A stretch of DNA of 64,000 nucleotides, from positions 2,356,001 through 2,420,000 of the forward strand of contig NZ_CP029008.1 of NCBI RefSeq assembly GCF_024585165.1, given 5' to 3'. Below, one piece after another: positions 20,835 to 29,837 of the stretch. The DNA comes from Bradyrhizobium sp. WBOS07. Lineage in GTDB: Bacteria; Pseudomonadota; Alphaproteobacteria; Rhizobiales; Xanthobacteraceae. The translations under genes and the position numbers were made by a program. How positions within the stretch are numbered: the stretch's first letter is position 1; the number at the start of each line of letters is the position of its first letter. The notes below the pieces were generated by a model. The model did not search any database and was not told the origin of the DNA. It worked only from the letters and a program-made list of their open reading frames with translations.

Positions 20835-21602
20835 CTACTCCGCCAACGTCGCCTCCACGAACCCGCGCGGATCAGCACAGAACTCCCGCATCACCCGGTA
20901 ATGATCGGTCTGTTCGACTGTCGTCGGCTCCAGGCCGTATTTCCCGAGCCGCAGCAGCCGCGCATTCGGGTAAGCCATCAGCATCGGCGAGTGGGTGGCC
21001 ATGATGACCTGGCAGATGCGGGAGTCCTCCATGCGCCGCAGCAGCTTCAAGAACTCGATCTGCCGCGCAGGCGACAGCGCCGATTCCGGCTCGTCGAAGA
21101 TGAAGATGCCCTGGCGCTGACAGCGCTCCTCGAAGAAGCGCAGGAAGCCTTCGCCGTGGGAGTGCGACAGGAAATCGGGACCGGCCTGGCCGGCATCACG
21201 CGCGGCCTTGTCGAGATACCGCGCCACCGAGAAAAAACTCTCGGCGCGAAAGAACCAGCCATTGGTGATCTTCGGCAGCCAGCTCGCGCGCAGCGCCTTG
21301 GCGAGCTGGCCGCCCATCTTCTCCCGCGCTTCGGAGTGGTCGACCGGCCTGTAACCCTTGCCGCCTCCGGCATCGTCGTAGCCGGCGAGCGATGCGATGC
21401 CCTCGAGGATCGTCGACTTCCCGGTGCCGTTCTCTCCGACAATGATCGTGATGGCGGCGTCGAAATTGAGCTCGAAATCATCCGGGAAGATGGGCAGGCA
21501 AAACGGATAGGCCTCGCGATCCCCCACCTGCAACGGGTCGAGCCAGACCCGCTTCAGATACGGCGCCGGCAGGTTGATGGTGCGATGACCTCTCCGGCTC
21601 AT
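20835..21602 (-). CDS. AAA/ABC-type predicted ATPase (COG3910-like)
   Basis: 255 residues. Walker A GENGTGKST at about residue 55 follows strand ITIIV, Walker B reads GIFIFDEPESALSP, and ATHSPMLMAYP is the switch histidine region, the layout of RecF/SMC-like or ABC-type single-module ATPases. There is no transmembrane part or DNA-binding extension. No coupled nuclease gene is adjacent (the neighbours are repeats and a PPC/DUF296 gene), so it does not look like an OLD or Gabija pair. The start at 21602 has a GGAG site. Confidence 0.8.
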   Translation of the reverse strand: MSRRGHRTINLPAPYLKRVWLDPLQVGDREAYPFCLPIFPDDFELNFDAAITIIVGENGTGKSTILEGIASLAGYDDAGGGKGYRPVDHSEAREKMGGQLAKALRASWLPKITNGWFFRAESFFSVARYLDKAARDAGQAGPDFLSHSHGEGFLRFFEERCQRQGIFIFDEPESALSPARQIEFLKLLRRMEDSRICQVIMATHSPMLMAYPNARLLRLGKYGLEPTTVEQTDHYRVMREFCADPRGFVEATLAE

Positions 21603-21709
21603 AATCGCGTCTCCGTCCCTTCACCACAGACATTCCGCGAAGGAACATAAAGAGAACGATCACATTCCGCAACCAGAAGGATACGCCCGGCGTCAGCCTC
21701 GAACGCAGC

Positions 21710-22570
21710 CTAGTCCAGCGCCTCCAGCACCAGCTCCATGGTCATCAGCACCGGATTGTCGCCGCGGACCATGCGTCCCTCCGCCAGGCCGCCGGTATAG
21801 TCGACCAGCGCAACGTCGAGCGCGGCTTCGGGTGCGCCGGAGGGCCCGGGTGCGATCTCCCCAGCCGTCACCGCAAGCTCGGTCGCAAACGGCTCGGTCA
21901 CCCCGCCATGGGTGAAGCGCGCGCCGATGGTCGAGCCGACGCCGCCGTGGATCCGCGCACGCGCGATGCCGTGCGTGCGGCAGAACGCTTCGAGACAGGC
22001 GGCAAAATCCTGGTTCGGCCGCAGCCGCAGCGCAAACGCGCGGCGCGTCGTGCGCGCGCCCGTGGGCTCAGCGGGCACCGGCCCGAACAGCTTGAAATTG
22101 GTCTCGGCATCGGGTTCGGCGGTAAACATCGCACCGTCGATACCGAAGGCCTCGACCTCGAACGGATCGGCGACGACAGTCTCGTCCGGCAGCATGTGGC
22201 CGCCGCCGGCCTTGCCGTCCGCCTCCGTCCACAGCCCATGGCAGTGAAAGAACGGCGCGCCGTCGCGCGTGCCGAGCGTCATGCTGCCGAGCCGCGTGCG
22301 GGTGATGCCGCCGGGCCGGTACGTATCGCTGTAGAACGCGGCGTTCTCGCCGGTCTTCGACAGCGCCGGCATGACATAGGCGAACGGCCCGAGCGCGCCG
22401 TGCCGGAAGTTGAGCACGCCGCTCGCAAAACCTTCGGCCGCAAAGCCGCGCCGCGCGGCTTCCAGCAACGGCAGACCCGCCTGAAGCGCGAACGAGAACG
22501 CGCGCCCCCTCGCCTCCACCCATTGGATGCGTTCCGCGACGGGCGCGCCCGGCTGCTTGATACTTCGCAT
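21710..22570 (-). CDS. Two-domain PPC/DUF296-like protein
   Basis: 286 residues. Two copies of a PPC/DUF296-like fold are suggested by SFALQAGLPLLEAARRGFAAEGFASGVLNFRHGALGPFAYVMP split over the first half and FALRLRPNQDFAACLEAFCRTHGIARARIHGGVGSTIGARF in the second. PPC domains often carry metal-binding histidines; FFHCHGLW in the first domain fits that. It starts 9 bp after the acyl-CoA ligase gene and is probably in the same operon. Function unknown; it may act on an aromatic or acyl metabolite made by its partner. Confidence 0.65.
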   Translation of the reverse strand: MRSIKQPGAPVAERIQWVEARGRAFSFALQAGLPLLEAARRGFAAEGFASGVLNFRHGALGPFAYVMPALSKTGENAAFYSDTYRPGGITRTRLGSMTLGTRDGAPFFHCHGLWTEADGKAGGGHMLPDETVVADPFEVEAFGIDGAMFTAEPDAETNFKLFGPVPAEPTGARTTRRAFALRLRPNQDFAACLEAFCRTHGIARARIHGGVGSTIGARFTHGGVTEPFATELAVTAGEIAPGPSGAPEAALDVALVDYTGGLAEGRMVRGDNPVLMTMELVLEALD

Positions 22571-22579
22571 CGCCTGCGC

Positions 22580-24187
22580 TCAGCCTGCCTTCGTCTTGTC
22601 GAGATCGAGCAGGCCGCGCGCCTCGAGCTCGTCGCGCACCATGCGCTTCGGTACCTTGCCATAGCCGGATTTCGGCAGCGCATCCCAGAAGAAGAAGCGC
22701 TTCGGCATCTTGTAGCGCGGCACCTTTGGGCCGAGGAACGCCGCCATCTCGGCCTCGCTCACCGCCTTCTCGCCCTCGCGCGGCACGCAGACGGCAACGC
22801 CGACCTCGCCCCAGGTCGCATCGGGCACGCCGAGCACGGCGACCTCGCCGACCGCCGGATGCGTCAAAATCTTCTCCTCGATCTCACGCGGATAGATGTT
22901 GGAGCCGCCCGATATGTACATGTCGGAGGCGCGGCCCGTGATGTAGACGAAGCCCTCCTCGTCCATATGGCCGAGATCGCCGGTGCGGAACCAACCATTG
23001 CGGAACGCCTTCGCATTGGCTTCGGGATTGTCGTAATAGCCGGCGAGCACGGCAGGCCCGATCACGCAGATCTCGCCGCTCTGGCCCGCCGCGAGCTCGC
23101 GGCCCTCGTCGTCCTGGATCGAGACCTGCATGGCCGTGCGCTCGAAGCCGCAGGTGCCGATCCTGGCATGCGGACTGTCCTCGGCGTCGTGCAGCGCCGC
23201 CGGCAGCACGGTGATGTTGCCGGTGACCTCGCCGAGGCCGAAATATTGCACGATGACCTTGCCGAGCTTCTTCAGCGCGGTCTTCTGGTCCTCGCGATAC
23301 ATCGGCGCACCCGCATAGATCACGTGACGCAGCGAGGAGTGATCGTATTTGTCGACGGCGGGATGCTCGACCATCATCTTCAGGATCGTCGGCACGGTGA
23401 AGAGATTGGCGACCCGATGCGTCTCGATCAGGCGGAACGCCTCGTTGATGTCGAACTTCTCGGTCGGCAGCAAGACGGTGCAGACGCCGCGCGCGGTCTG
23501 CACCAGCTGATGCACGCCGGCGCCATGCGACAGCGGCGCCACCACCAGCGATGCGTCGTTCTCGGTCACGCCGGGCGTGAGATCGGCGAGATGGTTGGTG
23601 ACGACGAAACCCATCTGGCCATGGGTCAGCACCGCCGCCTTGGAGCGCCCGGTGGTGCCCGAGGTGAAGAAGAACCAGCAGGGATCGTCGTGCTCGACGG
23701 CAACGTTCTCGACCGCCTCGCCGGCTCGCGAGGCGATGGCCTCCGCAACCGACGTCTCGCCGAACGCGGCCTTGCCGTCGACGCTCCAGGTGAACTCCAG
23801 CGCGCCGCCCTTCACGGCCGCTGCGTGCTCTGGAAAATCGACATGGCACAGAAACGCCTTCGCCCCGGACGCCTCTGCAAGATAGGTGACCTCGTCCGGC
23901 ATCAGGCGGAAATTGGTGGGCACCCAGACCGCGCCGAGCCGGAATGCGGCGAACATCGACAAGAACATCTCGTCGCCATTCTTGGAATGGACCAGGATGC
24001 GGTCGCCCTTGGCGATGCCGCGCGCAGCGAGCGCAGCCGCCAGCGCCGAGACCTGCGCATCGATCTGCCGCCAGGTCCAGTATCTGTCACCCCAGACGAA
24101 GCCGGGACGCGCGCCGTGCCGCCGCGCATTCTGGGTCAGCATGTAAGCGAGATTCATGACGCGGCGGGACATGCGCAGGGGCTGCAT
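22580..24187 (-). CDS. Acyl-CoA synthetase (AMP-dependent, fatty-acid or aromatic acid ligase)
   Basis: Activates a carboxylic acid through an acyl-adenylate and then forms the CoA thioester. 535 residues. Adenylate-forming motifs: A3 FFTSGTTGRSKAAVLTHGQ at about residue 178, A5 region YFGLGEVTGN, A7 GWFRTGDLGHMDEEGF, A8 GRASDMYISGGSNIYPREIEE, and the C-terminal lysine in KSGYGKVPKR. The start ATG 24187 has a GAGGAAG site. Substrate class cannot be fixed. Followed by the PPC/DUF296 gene in the same operon. Confidence 0.92.
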   Translation of the reverse strand: MQPLRMSRRVMNLAYMLTQNARRHGARPGFVWGDRYWTWRQIDAQVSALAAALAARGIAKGDRILVHSKNGDEMFLSMFAAFRLGAVWVPTNFRLMPDEVTYLAEASGAKAFLCHVDFPEHAAAVKGGALEFTWSVDGKAAFGETSVAEAIASRAGEAVENVAVEHDDPCWFFFTSGTTGRSKAAVLTHGQMGFVVTNHLADLTPGVTENDASLVVAPLSHGAGVHQLVQTARGVCTVLLPTEKFDINEAFRLIETHRVANLFTVPTILKMMVEHPAVDKYDHSSLRHVIYAGAPMYREDQKTALKKLGKVIVQYFGLGEVTGNITVLPAALHDAEDSPHARIGTCGFERTAMQVSIQDDEGRELAAGQSGEICVIGPAVLAGYYDNPEANAKAFRNGWFRTGDLGHMDEEGFVYITGRASDMYISGGSNIYPREIEEKILTHPAVGEVAVLGVPDATWGEVGVAVCVPREGEKAVSEAEMAAFLGPKVPRYKMPKRFFFWDALPKSGYGKVPKRMVRDELEARGLLDLDKTKAG

Positions 24188-24292
24188 CGGGCTTCCTCTT
24201 CGAGGGCGGACGGCGCTCTCGCCGCCCGCTCATTGCGGCCCATTTATCGCCATCGCCCGCGGCCCTGCAAGGCTGCCGGCCGCACACCTGCC

Positions 24293-24787
24293 CTACGGCT
24301 GCTTGAACGCGAACGGCGCCGCCGTGATCGTCTGCGTCTTGACGCAGGCCTGCGGGCCAAAGCCGCCGCAAAAGCTGCCATGCAGGTCGAAGCGGACGCG
24401 CGCAGACCCTCGCTTCGTCCGCGGCGTCATGATCCTGTAGCGGAGGACACGGCCGTCGAATACCTTGCGCACGCTGCCGTCCGGCAGCGTCACCAGGATG
24501 TTCATATCGCAGCCGCCGGTTCCGCAATAGGTGGTTTCGCGGTCGCCGCATTTGGTGTCGCTGAAATCGACGATGTAGTCGTCGCGGCCGTCGCCGGAGA
24601 GGTCGATCCGGCGCACCGTATCGGGCGCGAAGCTCACCGCGCCGCCGTCCTGGCTGGTGCATTCCTCATTGGCGTAGCGCAGCGCCTGCTGCACGCCGGG
24701 GGGATAGTCGGACGGATTGAACGGCTTTGCATCCTCGGCACGCGCGGCGGAGGCGATCAGGGCGAGCAGAAGCATCAGATGGCGCAT
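24293..24787 (-). CDS. Exported hypothetical protein with paired cysteines
   Basis: 164 residues from the ATG at 24787 (MRHLMLLLALIASAARAEDA), giving a standard signal peptide. The mature protein has several cysteines (EECTSQDG, TKCGDRETTYCGTGGC, SFCGGFGPQAC), likely disulfides. The stretch RIDLSGDGRDDYIVDFSDTKC resembles an FG-GAP/EF-hand-like calcium loop of secreted proteins. No family assigned. Confidence 0.7.
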   Translation of the reverse strand: MRHLMLLLALIASAARAEDAKPFNPSDYPPGVQQALRYANEECTSQDGGAVSFAPDTVRRIDLSGDGRDDYIVDFSDTKCGDRETTYCGTGGCDMNILVTLPDGSVRKVFDGRVLRYRIMTPRTKRGSARVRFDLHGSFCGGFGPQACVKTQTITAAPFAFKQP

Positions 24788-24881
24788 GCGCGTTGGTCGC
24801 CGGCATGACCGCAATCGTTCAGGGAATTTTAAACATGATCGGCGCACCCTCGCTCAGTTCTCGCGTACAGAGTGCCGTATC

Positions 24882-25241
24882 ATGGTCAAAGCGCCCGCCC
24901 TACTCCTGTTGTCGCTGGCGCTCGCCGGATGTGTCGTGGGTCCTCAAGCCCACCTGTCTTCCGACCCCGCCTTCAAGCCTGCCCGTTATGCCTGGGATGG
25001 CGCCGGCGAGGATCCCAATCGGCCGCATGCAACTTCGCAACCGACACGCGCCGCGGCCCGATCCGCGCGCGAGAGGTCGCAAGCCGGGCTTCAGCTGCCT
25101 TCGAAGGAATGGTGGCAGCAGCAGGACGGCAGCGAGGCCGAGCAGGACGCCAGGGTCAACCGCTCCCTGGTCATCTGCCAGGGATGCCTGCGCCCGCAGC
25201 AGCAGCCCGAAGATTCCCGGCTCGCCAAAGCCGCCGATTGA
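24882..25241 (+). CDS. Putative lipoprotein
   Basis: 119 residues. The ATG at 24882 begins MVKAPALLLLSLALAGC, with the lipobox LALAGC, so the mature protein would be lipid-anchored at Cys17. The rest is hydrophilic, Pro/Gln/Arg-rich and probably disordered, with a CQGC pair near the end (VICQGCLRPQQQ). No family recognised. It is divergent from the cysteine-rich exported protein at 24293. Confidence 0.65.
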   Translation: MVKAPALLLLSLALAGCVVGPQAHLSSDPAFKPARYAWDGAGEDPNRPHATSQPTRAAARSARERSQAGLQLPSKEWWQQQDGSEAEQDARVNRSLVICQGCLRPQQQPEDSRLAKAAD

Positions 25242-25249
25242 ACGGATAC

Positions 25250-25277
25250 AGGCCCGCCGCCTGCGGCCGGCGGGCCT
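25250..25277. terminator. Bidirectional hairpin between convergent genes
   Basis: AGGCCCGCCG (25250-25259) pairs perfectly over 10 bp with CGGCGGGCCT (25268-25277). It lies between the convergent lipoprotein and SPW genes. There is no T-run, so termination is likely but not certain. Confidence 0.6.
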
Positions 25278-25292
25278 GCCGATATTGGCGCG

Positions 25293-25688
25293 CTATTGTC
25301 CGTGCTTGAGCATGTCCTGGTCGGTCAGGTCCCAGTCCTGCCACAGCTGCAGGATGCCGAGCAGCACGAGCACGGCGCCGAGGCCGGTATGATAGACACG
25401 GAGAAAGCCTTCACCGGAATAGCCCAGGACGTAGGGCGAGGCGATGAGCCACAATCCGATCAGGATCGTCGTCACCTCCTGCCAGCGCTGCAAGGCGACA
25501 TATTCGAGCTGGCTGATGCCAAAGACGACCAGACCAATTGCGACCGTATTCAGGATCGCCGTCTGGTGTCCGGTAATCCCTGGATCCTGGATCGGAAACC
25601 ACGGCGAGGCCACGATCGCCGCGCCGAGCAGCATCCCGCACCAGTCTTCCCAAGTTCGATGAGTCTTCAAGAAGCCGAAGTCCGACAT
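25293..25688 (-). CDS. SPW-repeat membrane protein
   Basis: 131 residues with four predicted membrane helices. The SPW repeat occurs twice: GMLLGAAIVASPWF and TTILIGLWLIASPYVLGYS, each an amphipathic helix pair with the SPW/SPY signature. These are small inner-membrane proteins of unknown role, common in Rhizobiales and often stress-linked. Probably monocistronic. Confidence 0.85.
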   Translation of the reverse strand: MSDFGFLKTHRTWEDWCGMLLGAAIVASPWFPIQDPGITGHQTAILNTVAIGLVVFGISQLEYVALQRWQEVTTILIGLWLIASPYVLGYSGEGFLRVYHTGLGAVLVLLGILQLWQDWDLTDQDMLKHGQ

Positions 25689-25874
25689 CGTACCCTCCTA
25701 TGACAGAGGCACACGTCGGCGGCCGGCGATCACGACTTCCGAATGTCCGCGACCCTGCCGGCCGCATTCGGACGCATGTCCTGCAAAGGACTTGGGAACC
25801 GGCGGCGGCCGCGCAAGACCGGGATCGAGGATTATTTCGATACCCGCCGGTCATGAAGTCATACCGCACTGCTT

Positions 25875-26802
25875 CTATAGCGCCCCGAGCTTCCTCAGCG
25901 ATTCCTGCGCGGACGACAGGCCGGGCTTCAACTCCAGCGCCTTCCTGAAATCGGCGATCGCGCCCTGCTTGTCGCCGAGCCGCAAGCGGGCCTGCCCGCG
26001 GTTATTCCACGAGAACACGTCCGAGGGATCGTATTGCAGCGCCTTGTCGTAGTCCGAAAGGCCGCCCTTGTTGTCGCCCTGGTAGAGCCGGATCATGCCG
26101 CGATTGCGCCAGCCGCGTGCGTCGGTCGGCGCAAGGCGGATGGCCTCGCCATAATCGGCCGCGGCGCGGTCGAGCTGCTCGCGTCACGGTAGACGTTGCC
26201 GCGGTCGATATAGGCGAGCAGATCGGGCGCCAGCTTGATCCGCATCGTGTAGTCGGCAATGGCATGCGCCATGTCGCGCTTGCGGTAATACACCAGGGCC
26301 CGGTTGCCGTAGGCCATGGCATAGTTGGAGTCGCGCTTGATCGCAGCGTCGAAATCGGTGAAAGCGCCGTCGAGGTCGCCCTTGTTGAAGCGCGACTCGC
26401 CGCGATTGCTGTAGGCCAGCGCCAGCGACGGATCGAGGTTGATGGCCTGGTCGTAATCGGCAATGGCGCGATCGTAGTCGCGCTTGAACGAATAGACGCG
26501 GCCGCGATTGTTGTAGGCGCAGGCATAGTCCGGAGCGAGCCTGACCGCTTCGTCGAGGTCGGACAGCGCGGCATCGAGCTCGCGCTTCTCGGTCAGTCCA
26601 TGGCCGCGGTTGCAATAGGCGCCGGCGAGCCTCTTGCCGCTCTCGCTCCTCGTCTCGATGACGCTGGAGCAGGCCTTGACCCGCTGGTCGGGCGTGCTGG
26701 CCAGCCCGACGCATTCATCCCAGGCGGGACCGCCTTGGCCGCCGCCGGCGGCGGTGCGATCAGCGCGGCAAGCAACGCCATGTGAGTGAGCGGGACACGC
26801 AT
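25875..26802 (-). pseudogene. TPR-repeat exported protein broken by two frameshifts
   Basis: About seven to eight TPR units (NRGRVYSFKRDYDRAIADYDQAINLDP and similar) run from 26700 to 25875 in two frames. Reading on the minus strand, the signal peptide MRVPLTHMALLAALIAPPPA begins at 26802; the frame changes in a GC run at about 26735-26757; TPRs run in one frame to about 26186, where a missing base switches to the frame of GMIRLYQGDNKGGLSDYDKAL down to 25875. A single inserted base near 26183-26188 would restore DxEQLDRAAADY. Both shifts fall at GC-rich runs, so sequencing error is as likely as true decay. Confidence 0.75.
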
Positions 26803-26905
26803 TTTGCGGATATCTCCCCTGCGGCAACCTAGCTTGGTCGCACCTTGGCAAGCACCGGTTCAGGCGCCTAGATCAGGCAGAGACAGCACGTCGGAAGGAT
26901 CTTGC

Positions 26906-27181
26906 ATGGCCGCATCGGTACGGGACAACAAGGACAAGAGCCGCTTCGAGCTCGATGTCGGCAACGACATCGCCTTCGCCAATTACCGGCTGACCTCGAC
27001 GGCGGTGATCATCACCCATACCGAGACGCCGCGCGCGCTGCGCGGCCGCGGCATCGGTTCCGAGCTGGTCAAGGGCGCGCTGGAACTGATCCGACGCGAC
27101 GGCCGGAAGGTGATCGCCGGCTGCGGCTTCGTCGTCGATTATCTCGACCGGCATCCCGAGGATGCGGATCTGGTGGCCTGA
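26906..27181 (+). CDS. Small GNAT-family N-acetyltransferase-like protein
   Basis: 91 residues. It contains the acetyl-CoA loop RGRGIGSELVKGALE with strand TAVIITHTE before it, and then RKVIAGCGFVVDYLDRHPE, the COG2388/YjdJ-type minimal GNAT fold. The ATG at 26906 fits the family start. The substrate is unknown. Convergent with the DUF3597 gene. Confidence 0.82.
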   Translation: MAASVRDNKDKSRFELDVGNDIAFANYRLTSTAVIITHTETPRALRGRGIGSELVKGALELIRRDGRKVIAGCGFVVDYLDRHPEDADLVA

Positions 27182-27186
27182 AGCAA

Positions 27187-27212
27187 AAGGGCCCGCGCGA
27201 TGGCGGACCCTT
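27187..27212 (-). terminator. Intrinsic terminator of the DUF3597 gene
   Basis: Read on the minus strand, AAGGGTCCGC pairs with GCGGGCCCTT (one mismatch) and is followed by TTTTGCTT. On the plus strand it could also serve the GNAT gene. Confidence 0.6.
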
Positions 27213-27232
27213 CCGTCACGACCGGCGCTCGG

Positions 27233-27625
27233 TCAGTGCTTGATCTCCGGCGGCAGCTTGCCGCCATTGGCGGCGAGCTTGGACATCACCTGCTTGTGCA
27301 GCCAGACGTTCATGCTGGCGGAGTCGTTCATGTCGCCGCTATAGCCGAGCTCCTTGGCGAGGTCCTTGCGCGCCGCCAGGCTGGAATCGATGTCGAGCGC
27401 CTTCATCAGGTCGACGATCGAGGTGCGCCATTCGAGCTTCTCGCCCTTGTGCGCGGCGGCCGCCTTGTCGACGATCGCCGCCACGTCGACCGCGGCCATC
27501 GGTGTGGCAGCCGGCGCCGATGCTCCCGGCGCGGCTCCGGAGGGCGAAGCTGCGCCGCCGGCGGGCGCGGCGGAAGCCGGCTGGCTTCCGAAGATCGCGC
27601 TCATGATTTTCCCGAAAATGCTCAT
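27233..27625 (-). CDS. DUF3597 domain protein
   Basis: 130 residues. The ATG at 27625 gives the DUF3597 start MSIFGKIMSAIFG; the extra residues upstream in frame are not family-like. A low-complexity Ala/Pro/Gly linker (about residues 17-45) leads to a helical domain with VDVAAIVDKAAAAHKGEKLEWRTSIVDLMKAL and a LGYSGDMNDSASMNVWLHKQVM tail, suggesting a small cytoplasmic, possibly peptidoglycan-related, protein. Function unknown. Confidence 0.85.
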   Translation of the reverse strand: MSIFGKIMSAIFGSQPASAAPAGGAASPSGAAPGASAPAATPMAAVDVAAIVDKAAAAHKGEKLEWRTSIVDLMKALDIDSSLAARKDLAKELGYSGDMNDSASMNVWLHKQVMSKLAANGGKLPPEIKH

Positions 27626-27958
27626 ATCTGCTCCCCGAAAAGGATCCGTTGGAAGGGCTTGCGTGGCACTTATAGACCAAGTCACTGCGTGGCGCCCGCG
27701 AAGTTCTGCGAACCGATACGCAGCATCAGCTTATCTGCGGCGAAATGACGACCGAATGACGTCGCCAAAGTTGCGCTGCGGCATCGAATCTCACCCAAGC
27801 GTGAGGGACAGGACTCGGAAATAGGCGTACGCTTTGCGCTCAGCTCGCGATGCCGTCCGCAATTCGCGTCTGGTCGGACTCGCGAAACTCAAGAATGGCG
27901 GCCGCACGCGCCGTTTGCCGGCGCCGAATTCGGCCGCTTGGCAAGGGAGCTAGCGACC
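27626..27958. other. Divergent promoter region, DUF3597 / DUF2189
   Basis: About 330 bp. Chance reading frames only. No clear promoter or repeat; a tandem-like GAATGACG/AATGACG motif at about 27744-27762 has no evident meaning. Confidence 0.35.
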
Positions 27959-28867
27959 ATGGCCACACTCTACCCGGGCAATGTCCCCATGATGGACCGG
28001 ACCGCAGATGCGGCGGGACCCGTGATCCGAACCATCGAACTCTCCGATCTGCACGATGCGCTGCGGCGCGGCTGGGAGGATTTCAAGGCCGTTCCGAGCC
28101 ATGCCATCATCCTCTGCGTGATCTACCCGGTACTGGGCCTCGTGCTCGCCCGCGTGGTGATGGGCTATTCGGTGCTGCCGTTGTTGTTTCCGCTTGCCGC
28201 CGGCTTCGCCCTGATCGGCCCCTTCGCGGCGCTCGGTCTCTATGAGCTTTCCAGCCGGCGCGAACGCTATGAGGAAGCAACCGCCTGGGACGCGATGGAG
28301 GTGCTGCGCTCGCCCTCGTTCGGCGCGATGCTCGGCCTCGGCGTGCTGCTGCTCGCATTGTTCGTGACCTGGGTTGCAACCGCGCAAGCGATCTATATCG
28401 CGGCGTTCGGCTATGAGGGCGTCACCGGCATCTCGGACTTCATGACGCGCGTGCTGACGACGCAGCAAGGCTGGTGGCTGATCGTGGTCGGCTGCGGCGC
28501 CGGCTTCCTGTTCGCGCTCGCCGCACTGTGCCTCAGCGTCGTGTCATTCCCCTTGATGCTCGATCGTCATGCAGGTGCGTTCGAGGCTATGAGCACCTCG
28601 CTGCGCGTCGTCGCGAGGAACCCGGTGCCGATGGCGGCCTGGGGCCTGATCGTCGGGGTGCTGCTCGCGCTCGGCACCATTCCGGCCTTCCTCGGCCTTG
28701 CCGTGGTGGTCCCCCTGCTCGGCCATGCCACCTGGCACCTCTACCGCAAGCTGATCGTCTCGGAGCCCGGTGCACATCCGGTGCCGCCCCCGCCGCATCG
28801 TCCGCGCAAGCCGGCTGCCGACTTCCCGGCCAACCTCTTCCCCTGGCGCAACAGGCCGGACGCCTGA
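27959..28867 (+). CDS. DUF2189 inner-membrane protein
   Basis: 302 residues. The ATG at 27959 has GGGAG upstream. After a 40-residue soluble start (IRTIELSDLHDALRRGWEDF, the DUF2189 signature), about six hydrophobic helices follow (for example AIILCVIYPVLGLVLARVVMG, LLFPLAAGFALIGPFAALGL, MLGLGVLLLALFVTWVA), then a Pro-rich cytosolic tail. DUF2189 proteins are often near cytochrome c oxidase genes, but none is here. Role unknown. Confidence 0.88.
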   Translation: MATLYPGNVPMMDRTADAAGPVIRTIELSDLHDALRRGWEDFKAVPSHAIILCVIYPVLGLVLARVVMGYSVLPLLFPLAAGFALIGPFAALGLYELSSRRERYEEATAWDAMEVLRSPSFGAMLGLGVLLLALFVTWVATAQAIYIAAFGYEGVTGISDFMTRVLTTQQGWWLIVVGCGAGFLFALAALCLSVVSFPLMLDRHAGAFEAMSTSLRVVARNPVPMAAWGLIVGVLLALGTIPAFLGLAVVVPLLGHATWHLYRKLIVSEPGAHPVPPPPHRPRKPAADFPANLFPWRNRPDA

Positions 28868-29012
28868 CGATATCGTGACATGCGATCCTGCCGAGCTTGA
28901 GCTTGAATTCGGCTCGGGCAGGATCGCGCCCTGTCCCACGCCTTGCTTTGGCCGCGGTTCCGACCGAGATTGCGCCGCCGGTCAGATCGCTTCACGGAAT
29001 TCATTACCTCGA

Positions 29013-29837
29013 ATGACCTCGACGATTTCTCGTCTTGCTCTCGCAGCCTTCGCCCTCTCCGCGTCAATTCTGTCCGCCCAGCCAGCGTTCGCCGCGGTTG
29101 CCTGCGGCTCGGGTAATTTCGATGCCTGGCTTGCGGAGTTCAAAACCGAAGCTGCGGCCAAGGGCATCTCGCAACAGGCCATTGCCTCGGCTCTCGCCGG
29201 CATCACGCCGGATCAGAACGTGCTCAACCGCGACCGCTCGCAAAAGGTCTTCGCCCAGAGCTTCGAGGAATTCTCCGGCCGCATGGTGCCGCCGCGATTG
29301 GAGCGCGGCTCCAACAGGATGAAGCAATACGGCTCGGTGCTGTCGCGCATCGAGCAGGCCTATGGCGTTCCCGGCGAAGTCCTGGTCGCGATCTGGGGCC
29401 TGGAGACCGATTTCGGCGTCAACACCGGCAAGTTCGCCACGATCCGCTCGCTCGCAACGCTGGCCCATGACTGCCGCCGGTCCGAGCAGTTTCGCGCCGA
29501 GCTGATGGACGCGCTACGCATCGTCCAGCGCGGCGATCTGGCGCCAGCCGAGATGAAGGGCGCCTGGGCCGGTGAGCTCGGCCAGACCCAGTTCATGCCG
29601 TCGTCCTGGATGAAATACGCGGTCGATTTCGACGGCAACGGCAAGCGCGATCTGCTGCACAATGCGCCCGACGTGCTCGCCTCCACCGCCAATTACCTCG
29701 CCGGCTATGGCTGGCAGAAGGGCAAGGACTGGCAGCCGGGCAGTCCAAATTTCGAGGTGCTCAAGCAGTGGAACAAGAGCGAGGTCTATTCCAAGACCAT
29801 CGCCTATTTCGCCACCCAGCTTGCTCGCGCTCCCTGA
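29013..29837 (+). CDS. Membrane-bound-type lytic murein transglycosylase (MltB-like)
   Basis: Cleaves the glycan between MurNAc and GlcNAc, forming 1,6-anhydro ends. 274 residues from the ATG at 29013, whose signal peptide (ISRLALAAFALSASILSA) ends near AFA; in-frame sequence upstream is not coding-like. The SLT_2/MltB domain has the catalytic glutamate in IWGLETDFGVNTG, then GAWAGELGQTQFMPSSW and NYLAGYGWQKG. It lacks a lipobox and the C-terminal peptidoglycan-binding domain of longer family members. Confidence 0.92.
   Translation: MTSTISRLALAAFALSASILSAQPAFAAVACGSGNFDAWLAEFKTEAAAKGISQQAIASALAGITPDQNVLNRDRSQKVFAQSFEEFSGRMVPPRLERGSNRMKQYGSVLSRIEQAYGVPGEVLVAIWGLETDFGVNTGKFATIRSLATLAHDCRRSEQFRAELMDALRIVQRGDLAPAEMKGAWAGELGQTQFMPSSWMKYAVDFDGNGKRDLLHNAPDVLASTANYLAGYGWQKGKDWQPGSPNFEVLKQWNKSEVYSKTIAYFATQLARAP

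Noticed and set aside
20835..21602. OLD/Gabija-type defence system
   Set aside because: The ATPase has no TOPRIM or nuclease domain and no adjacent helicase; neighbours are repeats and a metabolic operon.
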